Part shown: positions 42,701-47,766 of the stretch, piece by piece
Numbering within the stretch: the stretch's first letter is position 1
Layout of the letters: every line of letters begins with the position of its first letter
Source: a virus
Strand: one strand, 5' to 3'
IMG/VR virus record: IMGVR_UViG_3300049846_002234
Location: 1 to 54,940 of that record
DNA length: 54,940 nt
Made by a program: the position numbers and the translations under genes
The notes under the pieces: generated by a model
The model's input: only the letters and a program-made list of their open reading frames with translations
What the model was told of the DNA's origin: nothing
Database searches by the model: none

Positions 42701-43887
42701 ACAAGGTGAAGGTGAGCGAGAACCACGCGCTGGATCTCCGTCCCTTCGCGCCGTTCGTGCAGTACCTCTTCGTCGCCGATGTGCTGCAGGACTTCTACGA
42801 CAACACCAATTGGGGGGCGGTCAGCGAGGATCTGGATCTCGGGAAGTACTCCTGGGACAACATCGGCGACGCCTTCTTCAAGGGTGGGCACTACGACGGG
42901 CAGTACTCCGCCGATGACATCGCCAAGGGGCTGCTGATGATGGTGGCCGCCCCGCTGCAGGATCTGGTGGAGTTTCCCAGCAGCGTGTACCAGTTCTACG
43001 AGGGGAAGTACACCGCCAAGAGCCTCGGCAAGGAGCTCTCCACCGTCCTCTTCTCCACCAGCCAGATCGCCGGCACGACCCTTTCGGTGGTCGAGGCGCT
43101 GGCCGACATCACCACCGAGGGGCTGCCTGGGTCCGAACGCCTGAGCAACCTGGCGACGAACACCGTCGGGCAGATGCTGGCCCGCTTCACCATGCCCTTT
43201 GCACAGTTCAAGGGGTTGAGTGCGCTCTACGACGAGGAGGAAGCGTACGCCCGCATCGCCGACCAGGGCGAGGACTTCAGTGCCGCACCCCTGGGGCAGA
43301 TGTTCGGCAACCTGCCCTTCATCGGGGCGGCGATGATCCCCGAGACCTACAACCAGCTCACCGGACAGCCGCTGGCGACGCAGTACCCGGCGATGCGGAG
43401 TCTCCTCGGCGTCACCATGAGCTCGTGGGACACCATCAGCGGGGAGATCACCAAGATCGGTATGCCGGGGCAGTCGGTGTACATCCGCAAGACGGGAGAC
43501 ATCTACGTCGACAAGCTGGTGGGGTACCACTACGCGCGCCTGATCCAGCAGTACCTGCCGCAGGTGCTCGAGAACGAGAGCTACAAGCGCCTCGATTCGG
43601 CAGCCCTCAAGCGGGATGTGATGGGGAAGATCCTGCCGAAGCTGAAGAAGGCCGCGATCGGCTACACGGCGCAGGATCTGGGCGCGGAGCGTATCAAGGC
43701 CGCGCAGGCGGGGAGTGAGACGCGCCGGCGGCAGGTGCGTGTGGAGCGGCTGCAGCAGCTCCTGGCGGACGAGGGGCTCAGGGATCTGGCGCCGGAAGAG
43801 CCGGAGGAGCCGGAGGAACCTGAGGTGCCGGAGGTCGAGGAACCCGATGAGGTAGAATCGACCTCAACAGAACTGCCACCGCAGTAG
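36748..43887 (+). CDS. Giant internal virion polyvalent protein with JAMM-like domain
   Basis: 2379 residues, the largest gene. Near residues 150-180 is a Gly/Ala hydrophobic stretch (GGLAGTAIAAATLNP). Pro-rich linkers join several domains. Residues about 1075-1190 resemble a JAB/JAMM metallopeptidase: Glu1096 (EEAGLLVG), His1151, then Ser1161-x-x-Asp1164, but the second His is Gln1153 (W-H-S-Q-P). Residues about 1510-1990 resemble large polyvalent-protein-associated regions seen in other phage giant proteins, including a coiled coil (KLSVEQAELPGVQDKIRANR). The C-terminus is an acidic EEP repeat. Likely packaged in the capsid and ejected with DNA; in that family such proteins carry effector domains that protect the incoming genome. 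A parS-like palindrome is embedded at 39474-39489. Confidence 0.75.
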   Translation: MPKGAPPPAPPPPDQLKALGINQPAPQPKATYADLVEAVRLAYPGRYDDEDPTALAESVLEVYPHLRDAIDPATRGMELLPSHEGGPRTSRDFVRGKGPNEWLPKPPTPTPVGTPEERAATLNNRTPALFSGDTLITSGLRVGGSMAGGLAGTAIAAATLNPLAVPAGLFAGGSAGEAAAQLYEREAGISEEISPWNVIAQGALNTVPVARGAKAGAAGMARLVGANAVRGGAVRRGAAAVVNATRNTQLPARMLSNAFEGAVTSAGGNALELGFEQNRLPTLEESAAASLAGAGFGAAFTGGGALYDKAKVVRAKPVLKAAHDVMDTLDLSRGGTPLPSEAWQAASAPVIEAIQKAKKLDPEGGQAAFQRLLSILDGQHQAGLQTKAAAFLQGFAEKAEAMSDGARLDLAKQLLDRVKADGLNAEGLDEVIRTLAGIDTNARMSQAAGGMKLLPPAPPENILGAGGKDILPVEPRYAEGPGGPPIEVLPEGEVLVGARTDLQGPPPLVADQPQGPRPVVTGRLREAAPLPPEPPPPPVDWRQAEGPEQVAARIEGQRFSRIAQQGTTAEVARGLAGVDRARLAGAEQPLLGGLPPEPALNYNFDPRPPEAPAPRAIPGEQTGVDALYPVRAGTIDRETAMWLRVVLADLKEFGYQEPGKHSKGVAADRAQERYDGGSAFSKNQAAARVGGSKVARTIALIAGGDPEKPGAPALKEQIEKFLNGEQVTPSPRVAAAIKYAALLKQAWDGKKLTSGNLLPKHLRGAGLVNAKLNDVYLPTLPPSVALGLDEADDLLAQFAPEVLATKQRMQAEVAADDGTPAYTPRAGEAPEGVRQFLAELSHDDLKMLHAELLQQGPDAAQHRGWVADALEQRGIARPEQGILTPESLPMLPPEPGPRLFDLEAAASGEVPRGTPDVVEGAGARAEVPAEEPYTPPVSDLPPGHPDAPPDIPPFDIPEGKLRVRQASTGAWEVTVDGELAATVTREANPDAPKPWRMSVVGPDGELVAKSQHATLDEAARRATAAVREVPTGRDGFPSLLSDESGAVGTPAQRAASRARSLKALADSPGARRDFRMSEDTLAQVRKVIAQAGEAEEAGLLVGTPDGQIRRVIRSRNTAADPATTFEIDPRTIAATQKRAAAEGLVVLGSWHSQPTGSAQPSKADLQGGVADLPMLIIGAKEGEIRDVRVWQPQGKSAWTEGSLDIGELTQRPGSNIPTTKKSVLATIRKIPRFTGAMGDDVALGKYLSAHERELSTEPFFHKAQAALAAGNPRKAWLELQIGQVAYGNLTKAAAENLPHQESLAIGKQIAALEATGAQSPAGQLWALYDGRTVWVEGVGRIVATPDLPPALKGKGVTAGPGGILRPPAATEALPDVAARDALTLEVVNDVLSDVKASGVLDDPTKEAGTRLFRQVAEQMLLQPARFKAINALGADLSPEQVAAHFTETVTESARILAALSAWKREHAEGIRRIEGITGASGKVEDLVVRGKGRTVGKLSELYKAETLDALTQGAGNSWDRVILLQTLTPGQISAFDQLGRASRGFMLSQWSTALRNVYSATGRWGSEASDAVLKGLAYTTTGDFGKAKAAYARAGDLLRYAPILRPDGWVMPWKARSSEWETIFTTSGQFLGMGKDRQAVLAALRAVPDKAATFLGGTGFGELRRQGQSASSILNWAASEKVQQTLTMFNRAQEYTIRSAMLHVALNEQLRLRGLDPHTALSLPPDALRARLGEDAYTQVFDRAVGEALNFTFAGDLIHKGYGKDMLNRPLGARNTAIIDVLNKFPLVREGYPFAKFNLSAAPRYLWDHSGIGLLVEPLYAKVSKRGRYHLGTTGKRFRDVLIPEIDQKVAAANSEMGTALLKWQAVKDEITARRRLDAQYKKLSVEQAELPGVQDKIRANRTVLNSLEAKSMEAGDAYLAADTNLKKLQAQKTTLAETVAQAAAADAPEDFATLFARNMTGAAVMLPLAMMIRADQKDQGVPWYKVKVSENHALDLRPFAPFVQYLFVADVLQDFYDNTNWGAVSEDLDLGKYSWDNIGDAFFKGGHYDGQYSADDIAKGLLMMVAAPLQDLVEFPSSVYQFYEGKYTAKSLGKELSTVLFSTSQIAGTTLSVVEALADITTEGLPGSERLSNLATNTVGQMLARFTMPFAQFKGLSALYDEEEAYARIADQGEDFSAAPLGQMFGNLPFIGAAMIPETYNQLTGQPLATQYPAMRSLLGVTMSSWDTISGEITKIGMPGQSVYIRKTGDIYVDKLVGYHYARLIQQYLPQVLENESYKRLDSAALKRDVMGKILPKLKKAAIGYTAQDLGAERIKAAQAGSETRRRQVRVERLQQLLADEGLRDLAPEEPEEPEEPEVPEVEEPDEVESTSTELPPQ
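39474..39489. promoter_or_regulatory. parS-like 16-bp palindrome (candidate ParB-binding site)
   Basis: GGTTCCACGTGGAACC is a perfect palindrome. Its inner 14 bases equal the chromosomal parS core GTTCCACGTGGAAC bound by ParB. It lies inside the giant gene and encodes V-P-R-G-T with codons GTT CCA CGT GGA ACC: four of the five end in A or T, unlike the G/C-ending codons around it. No other copy was seen in the window. Confidence 0.5.
43853..43858 (+). promoter_or_regulatory. TAGAAT box before 43904 (possible -10)
   Basis: GGTAGAATCG lies near the 3' end of the giant gene, 45 bases before ATG 43904; a strong GGAGG follows. Spacing to the start matches the copy at 17247, which also has a ribosome binding site. 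Confidence 0.4.
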
Positions 43888-43903
43888 AGAGGAGGTGAGG
43901 AGG

Positions 43904-44134
43904 ATGATCGCACGCTGCAAGTTCGTCATCGAGTCGGTGACGCACCACGCCTACGGCGGACGCTCCGTGACGCTTGGTACCCACTACGACGAGAAGCTGT
44001 CGAAGGAAGACCGCGCGTTCTCGAAGGCGACGCCCAACGGCAAGATGACGGTCGATATCAACAACCCGTTGGTGTTCGACCTGTTCACGCCCGGTCGGAA
44101 GGTCTACATCGACGTGAGCGCCGTCGAAGACTAA
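43904..44134 (+). CDS. Conserved small phage-type protein
   Basis: 76 residues. ATG 43904 has GGAGG 8 bases upstream; a GTG three codons earlier overlaps that site and is less likely. The pattern VTHHAYGGRSVTLGTHYDEK, then SKATPNGKMTV and a final hydrophobic-acidic part (GRKVYIDVSAVED) is one I recognise from small tailed-phage proteins of unknown function. It is the last gene of the + unit. Confidence 0.7.
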   Translation: MIARCKFVIESVTHHAYGGRSVTLGTHYDEKLSKEDRAFSKATPNGKMTVDINNPLVFDLFTPGRKVYIDVSAVED

Positions 44135-44137
44135 GCC

Positions 44138-44184
44138 GTCCAGCAGAGCGTGGGGTCGCGCGTATGCCCCAGGCCGCGCTGGAC
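44138..44184. terminator. Bidirectional terminator-like hairpin between convergent units
   Basis: GTCCAGC (44138-44144) pairs with GCTGGAC (44178-44184), and TGGGG (44151-44155) pairs inside with CCCCA (44167-44171). It lies in the 54-base gap between the stop at 44134 and the - strand stop at 44189, where a shared terminator is expected. No T tract on either side. Confidence 0.55.
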
Positions 44185-44188
44185 AGGC

Positions 44189-44371
44189 TTAGGCCGGCGC
44201 CCCACACCCCTCACACCGCCGGTCCTTCGGGTCTGCCAACAAGCCGCAGTACTTGCAGTGCTTGGGCAACGCCGGCAGCGGCGGAGGCACAGGCCCATCG
44301 CGGCGTCGCAGCAAGTCGTTGCGCGACAAGATCCCCTGCAACAGGCTGACATACACGGCGGGGTCGATCAC
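44189..44371 (-). CDS. 60-residue zinc-ribbon protein, last gene of the - unit
   Basis: GTG start at 44371 overlaps the TGA of the polymerase gene (GTGA), a normal coupling. The N-terminal half is helical (PAVYVSLLQGILSRNDLLRR), then comes a Pro-rich linker, and the C-terminus has CKYCG and CEGCG 12 residues apart, a compact zinc ribbon. It may help the polymerase or bind DNA. The longer reading frame upstream in the same phase is a shadow of the polymerase. Confidence 0.65.
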   Translation of the reverse strand: MIDPAVYVSLLQGILSRNDLLRRRDGPVPPPLPALPKHCKYCGLLADPKDRRCEGCGAPA

Positions 44372-45450
44372 GCAAGCACCTTCGCCCGTTGCTCCACCAT
44401 CAGATCCATCACATCCTCTTCCTCGGCCTCGGTCGCCGGGAAGTAGGTACGATCTCCCACCACCGCACTCGCCGGCTTCCATCCGCCAGGCGGCGTCGGG
44501 ATCTTCTCCATCTGATCCCAGCTCCGGCCCATCTTGCCCTCGACGCCAATCGTCACGTGCGTGCCGTAGCCCCACTCGGGCGGGATCGGCATTTCCTCGA
44601 TCGGGCGGAGCATCTCGCCGTAGGTCGCCTCGAGCACGCGATCGATCTGGCGCGGCGGCGCTTCCAGCAGGATCGAATCGTGGATGGGCGCGCGGAGCGG
44701 GGTGCGGCCGTACCACGCGCGGCCGATGTAGTTGGGGTGATCCGGGTTGGCGAAGAGGGCGAGGAGCACTTCCTTCAGGATCCCTGCGGCCGTGCTCTGC
44801 GGGTAGAACGCGATGCAGCTCTTGGCCTCGGGGCCGAGGACGGTTTCGTACCACCGCCCGTTCATCTCGAAGATCGGCCGGTGCTCCCGCTCCGCCTTGA
44901 TCACCTGGGTATCGGTGAGCGGCTGATGGGCGAGCACGCCGTAGAAGTAGTGCTTGTAGCCGAAGGGGTGCGCGTTCTCGTCGGTGAGGATGTTGTAGCC
45001 GAACGCCGGCGGGCCGCCGAGATACCCCTGATCGTGGGCGCGTTGCTGCACCCGGCCCTGCCACGGCTTCACGCCCGGCGCCACGCTGAAGTAGACATCC
45101 TGCACGTGCTTGGCCTCGGCCTCCGAGCGGTAGAGCTCCGGGAACATCAACACCATGCCGCGTGGGGTCATGCCGTAGCCCGTGCCGTGGACGTTGCGCT
45201 TGGCCTTGTTGTATGGACCCTTGTGCGCCGCCTTGATCGCGGCGAACGCCTCGGCGATGTCCTCGTCTGACTGCTGGAGCGACACCGGCTGCTGCACCAG
45301 GTGCGACGCCACGTAGGCGTGGAGTCCCAGCTTGGCCATGCGGTAGACGATCGGATCGCGGGCGAAGAACCCTACCAGCACGGCTTCAATGCCGGAGAAG
45401 TCGATCTCGATCAGGTGGGAACGGGTCCAGACGGCGGGGGCGGAGGACAT
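44368..45450 (-). CDS. polA: DNA polymerase I, palm/fingers part with motifs A, B and C (split gene, part 2)
   Basis: 360 residues. Motif A is IEIDFSGIEA with Asp17. Motif B is NKAKRNVHGTGYGM with Lys84 and Tyr92-Gly93. Motif C is IHDSIL with His257-Asp258. PQSTAAGILKE matches the usual QGTAADIIK helix. There is no thumb or exonuclease; these are in 47767-49794, which ends just before motif A. ATG 45450 is preceded by TAGGAG. At the position of E. coli Phe762 this protein has His88, unusual for the family. The two chains should form one polymerase, but that is inference. Confidence 0.88.
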   Translation of the reverse strand: MSSAPAVWTRSHLIEIDFSGIEAVLVGFFARDPIVYRMAKLGLHAYVASHLVQQPVSLQQSDEDIAEAFAAIKAAHKGPYNKAKRNVHGTGYGMTPRGMVLMFPELYRSEAEAKHVQDVYFSVAPGVKPWQGRVQQRAHDQGYLGGPPAFGYNILTDENAHPFGYKHYFYGVLAHQPLTDTQVIKAEREHRPIFEMNGRWYETVLGPEAKSCIAFYPQSTAAGILKEVLLALFANPDHPNYIGRAWYGRTPLRAPIHDSILLEAPPRQIDRVLEATYGEMLRPIEEMPIPPEWGYGTHVTIGVEGKMGRSWDQMEKIPTPPGGWKPASAVVGDRTYFPATEAEEEDVMDLMVEQRAKVLA

Positions 45451-45464
45451 GGGCGTGAGCACTC

Positions 45465-45908
45465 CTACGCGATCGGCAGCATGAGTTGCTGCCGGATCTC
45501 TCCACGTACCACTACCAGCAGTGACCCCAGGTGGTTCTGCCCCTGGTGTGTGCGCAGGTCTACCCCCCAGAAGGTATCGCCCCACCAGTTGCCTTCCTGC
45601 AAATACTGATCGCCGGTCGCCAGCAGCAACGTCTGGAGACGGGGAATCTTGAACTTCTCGCGGAGCAGGCGGTGCATGATCGGGATCTTCACCGCCTCCC
45701 AATCCTCACGGAGCACGACACGCCTACCTAACCGCTTCGCCATTCCCGGCGAGGCAGCGGCGTGGATCTGCTCACGCATGCGGGCGTCTGTGGTTTTCGC
45801 AGCCTGATAGGCGTGTTCGACCGTCGGCCACATCAGGTCACCCTCGCGGATCACCGACGGGTAGAAGTTGCTCAGGAAGCGGAAGGCGCCGGAGAATTCG
45901 GTGACCAT
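45465..45908 (-). CDS. NADAR-family protein (YbiA-like)
   Basis: 147 residues; start ATG 45908 gives MVTEFSGAFRFLSNFYPS, the standard start of the family, then WPTVEHAYQAAKTTD, a second signature, and GDTFWGVD near the end. NADAR proteins are N-glycosidases acting on ADP-ribose-related substrates; some remove ADP-ribose from guanine in DNA and act as antitoxins to DarT-type toxins. In a phage it might counter an ADP-ribosylating defence or act in NAD metabolism. It sits between the two polymerase halves. Confidence 0.85.
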   Translation of the reverse strand: MVTEFSGAFRFLSNFYPSVIREGDLMWPTVEHAYQAAKTTDARMREQIHAAASPGMAKRLGRRVVLREDWEAVKIPIMHRLLREKFKIPRLQTLLLATGDQYLQEGNWWGDTFWGVDLRTHQGQNHLGSLLVVVRGEIRQQLMLPIA

Positions 45909-45912
45909 AGGG

Positions 45913-46125
45913 CTACCCTTGGCACCAAATGCGGGCGGCAGCCTGCGCTTCCCGCAAGGTGTGACAGATCCGCAACGACTGTTCCTGAAATGGCTCCCCC
46001 TGGCCGACGCGCAAGGACAGCCACACATGCCACTCGTGGAACGCACCGGGCATGTAGGTGATCTCCGCCCGGTACCTTTCGGCGTTGTCCTCATAGCGGA
46101 TGAACTTGACCCATCGGCATCGGCG
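45913..46125 (-). pseudogene. Second copy of the 65-residue protein, in frame after amber, without start codon
   Basis: Seventy sense codons are open from directly after the TAG at 46128-46126 to TAG at 45915-45913. The translation contains YEDNAERYRAEI and ends AAARIWCQG, clearly similar to the upstream protein (YENSVGHYRAEV, AARAWCKG). No ATG, GTG or TTG precedes the similar region; the first ATG is 25 codons in. It is either a decayed duplicate or the second half of a readthrough protein. Confidence 0.6.
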
Positions 46126-46323
46126 CTATCCTTTACACCAGGCGCGAGCCGCCTGCTGTGCGGCGGAGACGCTCGTGAAGCATTCACGACGCACCGCCAT
46201 CCAGTTTTGCTTACCCCGCACCGTCAGGAAGAGCACCTCGAACTGCGCTCTCGCTATCTCCCGCACCTCGGCGCGGTAATGGCCCACGCTGTTCTCGTAG
46301 ACGATGCTGACGATCCTGCCCAT
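46126..46323 (-). CDS. Small hypothetical protein, first of an in-frame tandem pair
   Basis: 65 residues; its ATG overlaps the stop of the HNH gene (ATGA). Beta strands at the start (RIVSIVYENSVGHYRAEVRE), a helix at the end (SAAQQAARAWCKG). It ends at TAG, after which a paralogous sequence continues in the same frame. No known family. Confidence 0.65.
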   Translation of the reverse strand: MGRIVSIVYENSVGHYRAEVREIARAQFEVLFLTVRGKQNWMAVRRECFTSVSAAQQAARAWCKG

Positions 46324-46793
46324 CAGATCCTCTCCACCAGTTCCCGAAACTCCCGCTGTCGTGTGTCGATCTCCCACCACAGCAGGTCCAGCCCAGAAAT
46401 GTGGATGACACACAGATCCCGGCTTTCCTCCCACAGCCGGTCCTCCACGTTCTCCTCCGGTGTCGCCCAATAGAGGTGGGAGTAGTTGTTGCAGCAGAGG
46501 CGATTGCCGCAGCGGTGTGCTGCCACCAGATCGCAGTCGTACTCGGCGACTCCCTCGCCGGCGAAGCAGAGCGCGAGGCGATGTGCCTTGAGCAGACGGG
46601 AGCCACGCCCGCCGAGCTGGATCACCCCCCGGTGCCCCTTCTTCCGCTTGTGGTTCCGCGAGAGCGTACCACGCCAGGGCCAGCACCCGGTGAGGCCGGC
46701 ACGCATGTCGACCTTGGCCCAGAAGCGATCCCACAAGGGAATGGCCGGCTGGGCCCGGCGGGCGGCGATCAGGGTGTCGATGGGGGCGGGCAT
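46323..46793 (-). CDS. HNH endonuclease (homing type)
   Basis: 156 residues. It has the layout of free-standing phage HNH homing enzymes: RFWAKV then CWPWRG near the start, KAHRLAL, and then AHRCGNRLCCNNYSHL with His93, Asn103, His106 and paired cysteines, followed by TPEENVEDR. These enzymes cut an allele that lacks them and promote their own spread. Its place between the two halves of the polymerase gene is striking: insertion next to, or within, polymerase genes is typical of homing enzymes. Confidence 0.85.
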   Translation of the reverse strand: MPAPIDTLIAARRAQPAIPLWDRFWAKVDMRAGLTGCWPWRGTLSRNHKRKKGHRGVIQLGGRGSRLLKAHRLALCFAGEGVAEYDCDLVAAHRCGNRLCCNNYSHLYWATPEENVEDRLWEESRDLCVIHISGLDLLWWEIDTRQREFRELVERI

Positions 46794-46796
46794 CGG

Positions 46797-47078
46797 CTAC
46801 TCCGTGATGCCCTTCAAGTGCGCCCGCAGCCGGGGCGTCGAATTGATGATCGCCTGCCACGCCTCCGACTCGTCACACACCAGGTGGATCCCCGGCGTCC
46901 GCATGAGCGCCTCCATCGCCATCGCCCACTCGACCAGCTCCAAGAGTACCTGCGCGTCGGTGGCGGAGAGCGACGGCGTGCAGATGAACAGACTCTGCCG
47001 TGTCGCGTACTCCAAAATCTCCCGCTGCTCCTGCAACACCGTCTGCGACAACGGACACGGCTTGATACGGTGCGGCAT
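46797..47078 (-). CDS. Hypothetical protein
   Basis: 93 residues; ATG 47078 follows GAGGAGCAGG. Helical (QTVLQEQREILEYATRQSL, then AQVLLELVEWAMAMEALM), with single cysteines. Unknown. It stands just upstream of the HNH gene, 3 bases away. Confidence 0.55.
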   Translation of the reverse strand: MPHRIKPCPLSQTVLQEQREILEYATRQSLFICTPSLSATDAQVLLELVEWAMAMEALMRTPGIHLVCDESEAWQAIINSTPRLRAHLKGITE

Positions 47079-47097
47079 CTTCCTGCTCCTCAGTACG

Positions 47098-47111
47098 AGT
47101 ACGTACGTACT
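47098..47111. repeat. 14-bp palindrome AGTACGTACGTACT
   Basis: A perfect palindrome of alternating GTAC units between the genes ending at 47110 and starting at 47078, with another GTAC on the + strand side. It overlaps the stop of the upstream gene. Such an AT-balanced run is unusual here and may be an operator or a recombination or cleavage site. Confidence 0.4.
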
Positions 47112-47337
47112 ACCTATCGTGTGCGCGTCGTTCCTGGCGGCGGCGCTCCCGGCACGTCGGGCAGCGCCACGGGTTCGTTTCCTGCTCTGGGTTCGGCGCC
47201 CCGCACTTCGGGCAGCGTCCCTGCGCGATCCGCTTGTGGTGCCAGCTCCTGCGGATCTCCCGGAACGCCTCGAGTGCTGCCGGCGTCTGCTTCGACGTAG
47301 AGGAGAAGTACCTGCGATCCGTTTTCGATGTAGGCAT
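47110..47337 (-). CDS. Zinc-ribbon basic protein
   Basis: 75 residues: Lys/Arg/Ser-rich start, helix (ALEAFREIRRSWHHKRIAQG), then CPKCGAPNPE and CPTCRERRRQ about 17 residues apart, a zinc ribbon with a basic tail, likely nucleic-acid binding. It overlaps the gene at 47114-47443 in another frame by about 220 bases, so one of the two frames is probably shorter than listed. Confidence 0.55.
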   Translation of the reverse strand: MPTSKTDRRYFSSTSKQTPAALEAFREIRRSWHHKRIAQGRCPKCGAPNPEQETNPWRCPTCRERRRQERRAHDR

Positions 47338-47443
47338 GCGTCACCATATGGACGGCGCCGTGGCCGGCGACCATGACGGGAGCACCTCCCGAGACGCGCA
47401 TGGATGCCTCGACCAAGGCGATAGTGAGATCGCCGAGCGTCAC
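47114..47443 (-). CDS. Hypothetical protein overlapping the zinc-ribbon gene
   Basis: 109 residues, GTG start overlapping the upstream stop. The first 55 or so residues (LGDLTIALVEASMRVSGGAP, then VMVAGHGAVH and QVLLLYVEADAG) look like a real small alpha/beta phage protein. The rest, Arg/Pro/Gly-rich, reads like a shadow of the zinc-ribbon gene. Either the overlap is real or an indel has fused frames. I trust the N-terminal half only. Confidence 0.45.
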   Translation of the reverse strand: MTLGDLTIALVEASMRVSGGAPVMVAGHGAVHMVTHAYIENGSQVLLLYVEADAGSTRGVPGDPQELAPQADRAGTLPEVRGAEPRAGNEPVALPDVPGAPPPGTTRTR

Positions 47444-47652
47444 GCCTCGCGCTCCTGCTTCGCCTTTCGCTGCTCGGCGTGCTCCACCAGATCCCGTCCC
47501 AGCTTGTCCGCCGCGTCCCTGGCCGCCTGGGTGGCGATGAACGCGGCACGCTCCTGCTGGGCCGTCATGAAGCTATTGGCCTCGGGCGTGAGCGACTGCA
47601 CCGACACCTGGATGCGGAAGTGCTGGTCTTCGTTGCTGCGATCGATCTTCAT
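47440..47652 (-). CDS. Hypothetical charged helical protein
   Basis: 70 residues. ATG 47652 follows GAGGAGG with ideal spacing and is preferred to the longer frame. Short beta start (FRIQVSVQSLTPEAN) and a long charged helix (AARDAADKLGRDLVEHAEQR). First gene of the cassette after the polymerase N-terminal part. Unknown family. Confidence 0.6.
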   Translation of the reverse strand: MKIDRSNEDQHFRIQVSVQSLTPEANSFMTAQQERAAFIATQAARDAADKLGRDLVEHAEQRKAKQEREA

Positions 47653-47766
47653 GGGAACCTCCTCACTGTTCGTGGACGGGTGGGATGTCAATAGCAGGCA
47701 ACCTGATGGCTCGGGGATCGCCACCCCAACCACCGGATCGTCCACGGTCCCACATAGCGGCAGTTG
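47653..47766. other. 114-bp gap in the - unit with an 8-bp inverted repeat
   Basis: No gene. CGTGGACG (47671-47678) and CGTCCACG (47739-47746) are inverted repeats 60 bases apart, with GGGG/CCCC pairing inside. A TTGACA on the - strand near 47691 lacks a convincing -10. It marks the boundary between the polymerase first half and the inserted cassette. Confidence 0.35.

Noticed and set aside
45913-46128. Genome-wide reassignment of TAG to an amino acid
   Set aside because: Many genes with complete domains end in TAG here (for example 15023-15988, 26420-26692 and 36748-43887), and no suppressor tRNA was seen.
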